Below the pieces are notes generated by a model that was not told where the DNA came from, did not search any database, and worked only from the letters and a program-made list of their open reading frames with translations. From positions 1,612,001 to 1,676,000 of the forward strand of contig NZ_CP020772.1 of assembly GCF_002097535.1 (NCBI RefSeq): a stretch of DNA of 64,000 bases. Reading direction: 5' to 3'. Position 1 is the first letter of the stretch. Every line of letters begins with the position of its first letter. The position numbers and the translations under genes were made by a program. This document shows, piece by piece, positions 56,958 to 64,000 of this stretch. Source of the DNA: Halobacillus mangrovi. Its GTDB lineage: Bacteria; Bacillota; Bacilli; Bacillales; Halobacillaceae.

Positions 56958-58258
56958 CTTATTACGAATGGATAGGAAACCATAAGAACGATAAAGGTGA
57001 TAAATCCAGGCGACCATTGCCCGGGTAATAAAAAGTATAGGATACAGCCGAATATAATCATAATCATTGCCCACGGATTGATGCTTGATGTCTTAGTCAG
57101 CTGTGCAAGTGCCTGTTCATTCAGATGGCGGCGTTTTACAATTAAGTAATCACTGCAAAGAATCGCTGAAATAGGGATGATAACACCGCCCAATAAGGAA
57201 ATATAAGACTCTGCCTCATTAACTAAATCAGGAAAGCCGCTTAACAGAACACCGAGAAATCCGAAAACGACAGCGCTCTGTACCCGCGTGAGTCGGCTGA
57301 AGGTGTTGAGAAGGCTATACCCTCCCGTATACGCATTACTGATATTTATAGAGATCATGGAAATGACAGCGGTTAAGGTGATAATCGTAATAAAAACAGG
57401 AGAGTTTGTCTGTTCACTCGCTGATACGTACGGGTTAATATTCTGGAACAGAAAGGCGGACGAACATCCAATCAGTGCAGTAAGTAAGAAGCCAGCACCA
57501 TTTCCAACGAAGAGTCCCCAGAAACCATGGTTTGGTGTCTTAGCATATCGAGTCATATCTGCAGAAGCACTAACACCGGATACATATTGCACAAAAGCCA
57601 GGCTGGCATAGAAAAACATATTGGAGAGGCTGCCTTCCAGAGCACCTTGTTGAAGCTTTTCCCATGAACCTTGGTCGTTATTTGTAGTAAAGTAAATATA
57701 GAGGATAGACAGTTCTCCTAAAAGTAAGAAAGGGAGAAAGTAGGTGGTCGCTTGTTTAACGGCATCAAACCCAATAATCGCGAGAATCACCATTAATATG
57801 GATAATGGAATTGAGAAAATTAAAAATGGCAGATCATTACCTGTCAATCGAACAAACAGCTGCTGAATCACGTATGTACCGCCAATGGTCTGCACACTGA
57901 ACCAGTAAAGTGAAGTCAGACTGCGAATGGGTGAAGAAAGATATCGAGCGCCCTCGACGCCTAAAATGGTCCGAATAGCGTACTGAGCGGGAATTCCCAA
58001 ACGGGAACCAGGCAAAGATAGATAGGAGACAAATAGAAATCCTGCTAAGGCGCCTAAACTAGTTGCCAGTACTCCACTCCAAAAGGACAAACCACCATCT
58101 ATTACAGAGAGCGCAGGTACGATAAAATTACCTGCATTTGCAGCTATAGCGAATTGTATGAAAGCAAATCTGTACCAAGGGGTGGATTGCTTTTCCTTTG
58201 GTACAGCTTCTAATCCAAAAGTTTCAATCATTTCTTTACGAGAGGCTGTAGTCCTCAT
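56939..58258 (-). CDS. NCS1-family permease (cytosine/purine/hydantoin-type)
   Basis: A 439-residue transporter with about twelve membrane segments. The N-terminal about 30 residues are soluble, followed by FIQFAIAANAGNFIVPA, which is typical for NCS1 permeases (substrate-binding TM1). The likely substrate is a nucleobase or related compound, but it cannot be fixed from sequence. ATG at 58258 has GTGGAG five bases upstream. It is divergent from the SDR gene. Confidence 0.85.
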   Translation of the reverse strand: MRTTASRKEMIETFGLEAVPKEKQSTPWYRFAFIQFAIAANAGNFIVPALSVIDGGLSFWSGVLATSLGALAGFLFVSYLSLPGSRLGIPAQYAIRTILGVEGARYLSSPIRSLTSLYWFSVQTIGGTYVIQQLFVRLTGNDLPFLIFSIPLSILMVILAIIGFDAVKQATTYFLPFLLLGELSILYIYFTTNNDQGSWEKLQQGALEGSLSNMFFYASLAFVQYVSGVSASADMTRYAKTPNHGFWGLFVGNGAGFLLTALIGCSSAFLFQNINPYVSASEQTNSPVFITIITLTAVISMISINISNAYTGGYSLLNTFSRLTRVQSAVVFGFLGVLLSGFPDLVNEAESYISLLGGVIIPISAILCSDYLIVKRRHLNEQALAQLTKTSSINPWAMIMIIFGCILYFLLPGQWSPGFITFIVLMVSYPFVIRNKTWG

Positions 58259-58352
58259 CAAGCTCCACTTCCCTTCTGCCGCACTTATTTTACAGAAGGA
58301 GTGCCCTATTGTAAACAAAACAATATGTGATGTAGAACGAGGAGGAAAAGTT

Positions 58353-59111
58353 ATGCGACATGCAATCATTACAGCCGGAACAAAAGGGCTAGGCAGAAAA
58401 GTCACTGAGCAATTGTTAAATAAAGGAGTGTCGGTTACCGTCACTTATCACTCCGATAAGGAAAAAGCGATGGAGTTACTAACTAAATTCCCGGGCAGAC
58501 ACCAGGATATTCAAATTTTGCAGACAGACGTGACTTCGCCTAAGGATTTACAGAAACTTGTTGAAAAGACAATTGAAAGATTCGGTCGTGTAGATTACCT
58601 TGTGAATAACGCTGGGCCTTATATTTTTGAGAGAAAAAAATTGATGGATTATTCTACAGAAGAGTGGGACGCTATGATCAGGGGGAATCTGGACGCGGTC
58701 TTCCATCTGTTGAAATTAACGGTTCCTTATATGAGACAGCAGAAATTTGGACGAATTATTAATTATGGCTTTCAAGGTGCTGGAGGAGCTTCAGGCTGGA
58801 TCTATCGTTCTGCGTTTGCCGCAGCTAAGGTAGGGCTGGTTTCTTTGACTAAATCCATTGCATTTGAGGAGGCGGAGAACGGAATTACTTCAAATATGAT
58901 TTGCCCTGGTCATATTCAAGGAGAATGGAAGGAGTCTTCTATTAAGGATGGTCGGCAATTCGTCGATAAGGAAACTCCGATTGGTCGTCCGGGTACTGGA
59001 GAAGACATTGCGAGAACAATTGAATTTCTGTGTCATGAAGATTCCGATATGATCACTGGAACCATTTACGAAGTAACGGGTGGAATGGATGTCATTCATC
59101 GGTATAGATAA
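58353..59111 (+). CDS. ytkK: SDR-fold protein YtkK-like, catalytic Tyr replaced by Phe
   Basis: A 252-residue short-chain dehydrogenase fold. The cofactor motif is TAGTKGLGR (TGxxxGxG-type) at about 7-15 and NNAGP near 87. At the active site the usual YxxxK reads FAAAK (in YRSAFAAAKVGL, near 152-163) and the catalytic Ser position lies in a GFQGAGGASG stretch. So the Tyr acid/base is missing unless the nearby Tyr takes over. The B. subtilis YtkK family looks the same. GGAGGAAAA precedes ATG at 58353; a longer frame upstream has no site. Confidence 0.85.
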   Translation: MRHAIITAGTKGLGRKVTEQLLNKGVSVTVTYHSDKEKAMELLTKFPGRHQDIQILQTDVTSPKDLQKLVEKTIERFGRVDYLVNNAGPYIFERKKLMDYSTEEWDAMIRGNLDAVFHLLKLTVPYMRQQKFGRIINYGFQGAGGASGWIYRSAFAAAKVGLVSLTKSIAFEEAENGITSNMICPGHIQGEWKESSIKDGRQFVDKETPIGRPGTGEDIARTIEFLCHEDSDMITGTIYEVTGGMDVIHRYR

Positions 59112-59263
59112 TCTTAATTTTTTTGGATGTAGTTTCTCGATTGCCTTTATTAGAATGAAAAGGCTTACATATGGAACTACTCACTAGAAAAGAATCATGT
59201 TATAGTTGAATCGGAAGTGCGGAATTACAGAATGGAAAGAATGGAATGGGAGGTTGGATGGTT

Positions 59264-60382
59264 ATGAAGATTGGAGTACCACGTGAAATAAAAAATAATG
59301 AAAACCGTGTAGCCATGACACCAGCAGGAGTTATAACATTGACCAATGCAGGGCATGAAGTTTTCGTAGAGACGAATGCAGGAGCAGGTTCCAGTTTTAC
59401 AGATGCTCAGTATGAAGAAGCGGGAGCAGTCATCGTTCCATCTGCTCAAGAAGCCTGGAGTCAAGAAATGGTGATGAAAGTAAAAGAGCCCCTTCCAGAA
59501 GAGTATGGTTACTTTTATAACGGATTGATCTTGTTCACTTATTTGCATTTAGCCCCAGAACCAGCACTCACTAAAGCGCTGGTTGAGAATAATGTAGTTG
59601 CGATTGCTTACGAAACTGTACAACTTAACAATGGTTCCTTACCTTTACTAACTCCTATGAGTGAAGTTGCAGGTAGAATGGCGTCTCAGATAGGGGCACA
59701 GTTCCTTGAAAAATCTCATGGAGGTAAAGGTATTCTATTAGGTGGTATACCTGGTGTAAGAAGAGGTCGTGTAACAGTCATAGGCGGCGGAGTTGTAGGT
59801 ACCAATGCAGCCAAAATTGCGATGGGATTAGGTGCTGATGTTACGATTATCGATTTGAATCCTGATCGTTTACGTCAACTGGATGATATATTCGGTTCAG
59901 ATATCAACACGTTGATGTCAAACCCTTTGAATATCCAGGAAGCTTTAGCTGAATCCGATCTAGTCATTGGAGCTGTGCTCATTCCAGGAGCTAAAGCACC
60001 GAAGCTTGTGACAGAAGAAATGGTGAAAGCTATGAAGGAAGGGTCTGTTATCGTTGATGTAGCGATTGACCAAGGCGGAATTTTCGAAACCACTGACCGC
60101 ATCACTACCCATGATAATCCTACTTATGAAAAACATGGGGTTCTTCATTATGCAGTAGCGAATATGCCAGGGGCAGTTCCACGCACTTCAACTATAGGTT
60201 TGACGAACGTAACAGTACCGTACGCTCTTCAGCTTGCCAATAAAGGATATGTACAAGCTTGTAAGGATAACGAAGCATTGTTTAAAGGTATCAATACGCT
60301 AGAAGGTTATGTTACTTATCGGGCGGTTGCAGAAGCGCAAGGACTTGACTATGCCAATGCGAGAGATTTAATTAACCGATAA
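59264..60382 (+). CDS. ald: Alanine dehydrogenase
   Basis: A 372-residue NAD-dependent enzyme converting alanine to pyruvate and ammonia; it is used in alanine catabolism and needed for normal sporulation in B. subtilis. N-terminal [18 protein letters not shown], substrate Lys in VKEPLPEEY near 75, catalytic His in YLHLAPEP near 96, NAD-binding [12 protein letters not shown] near 171 and [12 protein letters not shown] at 59264 has GGGAGG 10 bases upstream; ATG at 59258 is an alternative. Confidence 0.95.
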   Translation: MKIGVPREIKNNENRVAMTPAGVITLTNAGHEVFVETNAGAGSSFTDAQYEEAGAVIVPSAQEAWSQEMVMKVKEPLPEEYGYFYNGLILFTYLHLAPEPALTKALVENNVVAIAYETVQLNNGSLPLLTPMSEVAGRMASQIGAQFLEKSHGGKGILLGGIPGVRRGRVTVIGGGVVGTNAAKIAMGLGADVTIIDLNPDRLRQLDDIFGSDINTLMSNPLNIQEALAESDLVIGAVLIPGAKAPKLVTEEMVKAMKEGSVIVDVAIDQGGIFETTDRITTHDNPTYEKHGVLHYAVANMPGAVPRTSTIGLTNVTVPYALQLANKGYVQACKDNEALFKGINTLEGYVTYRAVAEAQGLDYANARDLINR

Positions 60383-60388
60383 CTATAC

Positions 60389-60425
60389 ACCCAGCAGAGC
60401 TCAGAGTTCTGCTGGGTTGTTTTTG
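60389..60425 (+). terminator. Terminator after ald
   Basis: ACCCAGCAGA...TCTGCTGGGT hairpin (10 bp) followed by TGTTTTTG. Confidence 0.85.
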
Positions 60426-60520
60426 TCTAACTCAGTACGATACTGAAAAAACCTTAGCTATAATCAATTGACCCCTGTGCACTTAAATTCTTATAAAAAG
60501 AACTACTTAAAATAAAGCCT

Positions 60521-60991
60521 ACTTATCCTGAAGATTCTGTTTCGAGAATCTTGTGCGTAATATGGAGGATGTGAAAACGACTCGCTTTCCGTGGGCATGT
60601 GCTGAGCCTCCTCAGACTACGTCTTTCGGGGTCTCAACTAGCATGTTCATCCCGCAGGAGTCTCGCCGTTTTCCCATTCTCCATATGTAATAAAGGTGAT
60701 CGAGCCGATATTTTTTGTAATGAAACATGCGCATGATAATGTTCGAAATCCAGCAGTGCCAATGGCTTCCCACAATTAGTCGGCAGATTCTAAGTAGCAG
60801 GATTTCGAGAACCTCTTATGGCAGGGGCGTTGAGGAAGGGTGAGACTCCCGTGGGAGTAGGAGCTAGGCGAGCCCCCATAGAGAGCAGAGCGAACGAGGA
60901 GACTTGCCAGTTCCCCCGCAGGAAAGCGAATCCTCCCCGAACGCCCCTATACTCTCATAAGCATCTCGAAATCAAGTCTTCCAGATAACTG
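60521..60991. repeat. Dispersed palindromic repeat, copy 3 (most complete)
   Basis: This 471-base element fills most of the gap between ald and the BASS transporter. Its ends form an imperfect inverted repeat (60521-60549 with 60963-60991, TTATC..GAAGA..TTTCGAGA). Inside, block one (60560-60686) is bounded by 20-bp near-perfect inverted repeats and matches copy 1 at 8266-8388; block two (about 60818-60930) matches 8528-8640 and, inverted, 21548-21715. No transposase is present, so it is a non-autonomous or REP-like element. Confidence 0.8.
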
Positions 60992-61036
60992 CTATATATT
61001 TGAATAAATTTCTAGAAAGGGGCAACCATTGACTTC

Positions 61037-62005
61037 TCAGGAAGCTTGGTGAATGTCTGAGTTTTCTTTAGCATTTTCCTTTTCTTTTTGCTTACGAAAG
61101 ATTGTAGCAATAATCGGACCTGAGATGTTATGCCAGACACTGAAGATAGCGCTAGGTACAGCTGCCAGCGGGCTGAAATGCACAGCAGCAAGGGAAGCAC
61201 CAAGTCCAGAATTCTGCATGCCAACTTCAATCGAGACGGCTCGTTTTTTGGCAGGATCCATCTTAAACAGTTTTCCTAGTCCATAACCAGCAGCATATCC
61301 TAAAGCGTTATGTAAAACAACAATGGCAAAGATGGCTGCTCCCGTTTCAGCGATCTGCTCTTTGTTTACACTCACTACAGCAGCTACAATTGCCACAATG
61401 GCTATGACAGAAACAAGAGGTAAAGCTTTAATCCCGGCCTGAATTTTCTTGCTAAAAATGGCTTTTACCGTTAATCCTAATAAAATGGGCACGAGTACGA
61501 TTTTAACAATCGATAAAAATAAGGCACTAGCTGAGACCGCCAGCCATTGACTTGCGAACAACAAGACAAGCAGTGGAGTTAATAGTGGTGACAGCAAAGT
61601 AGAGACAGCAGTTATCGATACGGAAAGGGCAGTGTCTCCTTTCGATAAATAAGTCATTACATTGGATGAGGTTCCTCCTGGACAGCAGCCAACTAATATC
61701 ACCCCTACAGCTACCTCTGGTGATACAGGCAGAACAGTTACAAGTAAAAATGCGAGGAGCGGCATTAAGGTATATTGAGCTCCGACTCCTATGGCAACAT
61801 CTTTTGGCCGCTTGAAGACCTCTTTGAAATCATCTTTAGACAACGTCAATCCCATTCCGAACATAATAATACCAAGTAATGGTACGATATATGGGGCAAT
61901 CCAAGTAAATCCAGATGGTATAATAAAAGATAAGACCGCAAAAAGTAAGACCCAAATGGCGAAGGTGCTCCCTACAAAGTTACTTGTCTTTTCTAATGTT
62001 TTCAT
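61037..62005 (-). CDS. BASS-family (bile acid:Na+ symporter-like) transporter
   Basis: A 322-residue protein with about nine to ten membrane helices and the family motifs GVILVGCCPGGTSSNVMTYL (about 102-121) and SIEVGMQNSGLGASLA near 248-263, where Na+ is bound. B. subtilis YocS is the closest type known to me. In bacteria such proteins carry organic anions (for example pantoate or keto acids) with Na+; the substrate here is unknown. AAAGGAGTG precedes the ATG. Confidence 0.9.
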   Translation of the reverse strand: MKTLEKTSNFVGSTFAIWVLLFAVLSFIIPSGFTWIAPYIVPLLGIIMFGMGLTLSKDDFKEVFKRPKDVAIGVGAQYTLMPLLAFLLVTVLPVSPEVAVGVILVGCCPGGTSSNVMTYLSKGDTALSVSITAVSTLLSPLLTPLLVLLFASQWLAVSASALFLSIVKIVLVPILLGLTVKAIFSKKIQAGIKALPLVSVIAIVAIVAAVVSVNKEQIAETGAAIFAIVVLHNALGYAAGYGLGKLFKMDPAKKRAVSIEVGMQNSGLGASLAAVHFSPLAAVPSAIFSVWHNISGPIIATIFRKQKEKENAKENSDIHQAS

Positions 62006-62160
62006 TTTTTACACTCCTTTTTCTAGTTGATTGATTTTTGATTATACTAGGATTTCTGAATTTTCAAAGCATGTCCGCAGGGAAAAAAATGAAAAAAATA
62101 CAGGGTTCGACACTTCTTTTTAATGAATACGGGTCTTTTAAATCAAAAAAATAAAAAATG

Positions 62161-62187
62161 TGAAACCTAAAAGGTGGTCGTTCCGTA
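62161..62187 (+). promoter_or_regulatory. ECF (sigma-W-like) promoter of the PspA operon
   Basis: TGAAAC (62161-62166), 17 bases, then CGTA (62184-62187) matches the extracytoplasmic-function consensus of Bacillus sigma-W/M/X. It lies 40 bases before the DUF4178 gene start. B. subtilis pspA is also in the sigma-W regulon. Confidence 0.7.
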
Positions 62188-62227
62188 CATAAAGGTACAA
62201 GGTCATAGTTGAAGGAGAGGTGAGGAT

Positions 62228-62737
62228 TTGGGATTCTTTTCAAAATTGTTTTCAAATAAAAAGCAAACACCAGAGGTTAAGGAACGGACGGTATTGAATA
62301 TCCAGATAGGAGATATCGTCACGTTCGATCTTGTGGATTACGAAGTCGTTGGTAAAATTACCTACAGGGATGGTTCCTATGAGTGGTTTGCCTATCAGCT
62401 TCTAGAAGGAAATCAAACAAAATGGTTAGCGGCTGAAATGGATGATGAACTAGAGCTTGGCGTGTATGAGACGATCAAGCTTCCGGTTTCAGAGCCATTT
62501 CCGAAACAATTAGAGTATGAAGGAATGGCATATCACAAAGATGAAGAAGGCGAAGCGCGTGTAACAGGCGAAGGAAGAAGCCAGAATATTAATGGAAGAT
62601 TAACGCGATATGCCGATTACATTTCCGAAGATGAAGAGACCTATTTAAGTTTAGAATCCTGGGGCAGTGAAGTCGAGGTCAGTTATGGTCGTGATATCGA
62701 ACCCTATGAGATTAAAATTATTGCTGGTTCTAAATAA
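62228..62737 (+). CDS. DUF4178 domain protein
   Basis: A 169-residue soluble protein with a basic N-terminus (FFSKLFSNKKQ) and a beta-rich DUF4178 domain (about 22-165: IGDIVTFDLVDYEVVGKI, YEWFAYQLLEG). DUF4178 proteins are often found beside PspA, DUF4247 and DUF350 genes, which suggests an envelope-stress module. Function is unknown. The start is TTG at 62228 with GAGGTGAGG close upstream. It is the first gene after an ECF promoter. Confidence 0.82.
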   Translation: MGFFSKLFSNKKQTPEVKERTVLNIQIGDIVTFDLVDYEVVGKITYRDGSYEWFAYQLLEGNQTKWLAAEMDDELELGVYETIKLPVSEPFPKQLEYEGMAYHKDEEGEARVTGEGRSQNINGRLTRYADYISEDEETYLSLESWGSEVEVSYGRDIEPYEIKIIAGSK

Positions 62738-62752
62738 TAAGGAGGAAACAAG

Positions 62753-63424
62753 ATGTTTAAATTTTTCAAACGTGTAAAAACTGTCGTTGGTTCAGAGATG
62801 AATGCGATGCTTGATAAAGCAGAAGATCCAGTGAAGATGTTAGATCAATTTATGCGTGATATGGAGAGCGATATCCGCGATGCTGAAAGTGCAGTTGCTA
62901 AACAAATTGCCAATGAAAAAATGCTCAAGCGTAAGTATGACGATGCTCAAGCCCTAGTAGATAAACGTATGAAACAAGCGGAGCAGGCAATTGAAGCTGG
63001 AAACGAAGACCTTGCTCGTCGTGCACTTGAAGATAAGAAAAATCATCAAGAGCAAGCGGATCAGCTGAAAGAATCTTGGGAGCGTGCTCAGAAGGATTCT
63101 GATAACCTGCGTAAAAAGCTTGACGAAATGAAAAAAGAATACCAAGAGATGAAACTGAAAAAAGATTCACTAAAAGCTCGTGCCGAATCTGCCAAAACTC
63201 GTACGAAGATGAATCGAACAATGTCCAACATCGGTGGAGACGAATCACGCCAGGGTTTTGAACGCATGGAGGAAAAAGTTATGCGTTATGAAGCGGAAGC
63301 GGAAACAAGTGAAGATATGTCTTCAGAAAGTCGTTCGCTTGATGATGAGTTTGAAGAATTAAATAAAAAAGATGATGTTGATGATGAGCTTGCTGCCCTT
63401 AAAAAGAAAATGAACAAAGAATAA
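62753..63424 (+). CDS. pspA: PspA/IM30 (ESCRT-III-like) family protein
   Basis: A 223-residue protein, nearly all alpha helix. Residues 1-24 form an amphipathic membrane-binding helix (FKFFKRVKTVVGSEMNAML), followed by a long coiled coil (about 35-160) with heptad-like Lys/Glu/Ala, then shorter helices. It is the PspA/IM30/LiaH fold that coats stressed membranes. AAGGAGG precedes the ATG sixteen bases after the DUF4178 gene, so both are in one operon. Confidence 0.9.
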   Translation: MFKFFKRVKTVVGSEMNAMLDKAEDPVKMLDQFMRDMESDIRDAESAVAKQIANEKMLKRKYDDAQALVDKRMKQAEQAIEAGNEDLARRALEDKKNHQEQADQLKESWERAQKDSDNLRKKLDEMKKEYQEMKLKKDSLKARAESAKTRTKMNRTMSNIGGDESRQGFERMEEKVMRYEAEAETSEDMSSESRSLDDEFEELNKKDDVDDELAALKKKMNKE

Positions 63425-63445
63425 TAGAGCCTTGTTAAGACAATG

Positions 63446-63480
63446 CGTGCCTGACGTTATGTCGGGCACGGCTATTTTTC
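63446..63480 (+). terminator. Hairpin between pspA and the DUF4247 gene
   Basis: CGTGCC(T)GAC...GTC(G)GGCACG, followed by CTATTTTTC. It may be a partial terminator that lowers expression of the downstream genes. Confidence 0.45.
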
Positions 63481-63501
63481 AGGGAAGGAGGAACGGATGA
63501 A

Positions 63502-64000
63502 GTGAGAGAATATGGAGGAATCATTGTTGTAGGAATCATAGCGATTGTTTTATTATTTAATGTATTTGGTAATGATGAAGCTTCAAGAGGAATATCTGGC
63601 TCCTATACAGAAGATACATATAATGAATTGCCTAGCGAACCTGAACGTTCCGAAATATTGGAAAACATTCGGACTTCGAATGCAAACTCTATTGAAGAAC
63701 TCGTGAAGAACAATTTTCCTCTTCTGGACACGATCCAATCTGATCAAGGGATGTCACGTATTTACATGACACGAGAATTAAGCTTACCTGAAGTATCAGA
63801 AGCGTTATCGGATAAGATAAACCCTGAAGAGATTAGTGAACGTCAAGAAGGAAAGCAAGCACTGATTTACCCTGAGCATTTTGTAATCATACAAGAAAGC
63901 GAAGAAGAACCAGGAGTGATAACCATTGAGCTTGCCAGCGATCAGTTTGTCAGGAACAATTATCATCCGAGTTTCTTTCAGGGTATGCTTGCTTACTACA
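63502..64000 (+). CDS. DUF4247 domain protein (cut by the window end)
   Basis: The first 166 codons are present and the gene continues past 64000. GTG at 63502 has GGAGG at 63487-63491. One hydrophobic segment at about residues 6-22 anchors the protein; the rest is acidic and probably extracytoplasmic, with LASDQFVRNNYHPSFFQG near the end, typical of DUF4247. It follows pspA and belongs to the same envelope-stress cluster. Confidence 0.75.
   Translation, partial: MREYGGIIVVGIIAIVLLFNVFGNDEASRGISGSYTEDTYNELPSEPERSEILENIRTSNANSIEELVKNNFPLLDTIQSDQGMSRIYMTRELSLPEVSEALSDKINPEEISERQEGKQALIYPEHFVIIQESEEEPGVITIELASDQFVRNNYHPSFFQGMLAYY

Overview
The window looks like chromosomal core DNA of a Gram-positive, endospore-former-type Bacillaceae, most likely a moderate halophile of the Halobacillus kind (inference). 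Three things point there. The gene order follows the 'yt' region of the Bacillus subtilis chromosome almost gene for gene (pepV/ytjP, thpR, ytlQ, ytlR, ytmP, trmB, ytnP, ytzB, ytoP, ytoQ, ytpP, ytpQ, ytpR, sftA, murC, ytxG, ytxH, ytxJ, aroA, ccpA, motP, motS, acuC, acuB, acuA, tyrS, rpsD, ytsP, refZ, hisJ, ezrA, iscS, thiI, ytcJ, nadK2, ytxK, ackA). The DNA is AT-rich with strong AGGAGG-type ribosome sites and GTG/TTG starts. Several proteins are acidic or Na+-linked (very acidic SftA linker, Na+-type MotPS stator, 2HCT and BASS transporters). No rRNA, tRNA, CRISPR array, prophage or intact insertion sequence was seen.

Layout. 0-8.2 kb: ytzE-type regulator, K+ channel, PepV dipeptidase, MFS transporter, RNA ligase-like ThpR, a broken ytlQ, a decayed EAL (c-di-GMP phosphodiesterase) gene on the opposite strand, lipid kinase YtlR and kinase-like YtmP. 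8.2-9.2 kb: a dispersed palindromic repeat and a small membrane protein preceded by a cre-like site. 9.2-20.2 kb: trmB, ytnP, ytzB, ytoP, a DUF84 NTPase, ytoQ, a lone PTS IIC, ytpPQR and sftA. 20.2-24.8 kb: pncB, a second repeat copy, murC and the ytxGHJ stress operon behind a textbook sigma-B promoter. 25-31.5 kb: aroA, ccpA, motPS (motP frameshifted) and acuABC. 31.7-42.3 kb: a very long class A PBP, T-box-controlled tyrS, a dead AEC permease, a 2-hydroxycarboxylate transporter with its two-component system, and a frameshifted lipase-like hydrolase. 42.4-54.8 kb: rpsD with a leader, ytsP, refZ, hisJ, ezrA, iscS-thiI, ytcJ, nadK2, ytxK and ackA with a cre box. 54.8-64 kb: EcsC-like protein, moaB, a universal stress protein, an NCS1 permease, an SDR protein without the catalytic Tyr, ald, the third repeat copy, a BASS transporter, and the start of a DUF4178-PspA-DUF4247 envelope-stress operon behind an ECF (sigma-W-like) promoter that runs off the window.

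How the genes fit together. CcpA is encoded here and good cre-like sites precede ackA, the 2HCT transporter, ytoP and the small membrane gene, so part of the window is plausibly under its own carbon-catabolite regulator. AckA, AcuABC, the malate/citrate-type uptake system and Ald form an overflow and organic-acid/alanine theme. SftA, RefZ, EzrA, MurC and the class A PBP form a division and cell-wall theme. IscS-ThiI supply sulfur for tRNA thiolation and thiamine.

The most notable observations are the number of single-base lesions and gene remnants (ytlQ, the EAL gene, motP, the AEC permease, the alpha/beta hydrolase), the three-copy palindromic repeat family, the unannotated small genes, and the regulatory sites that could be read directly. 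I did not find a convincing wholly new multi-gene system. The best candidate for follow-up is the stress operon cut by the right edge.
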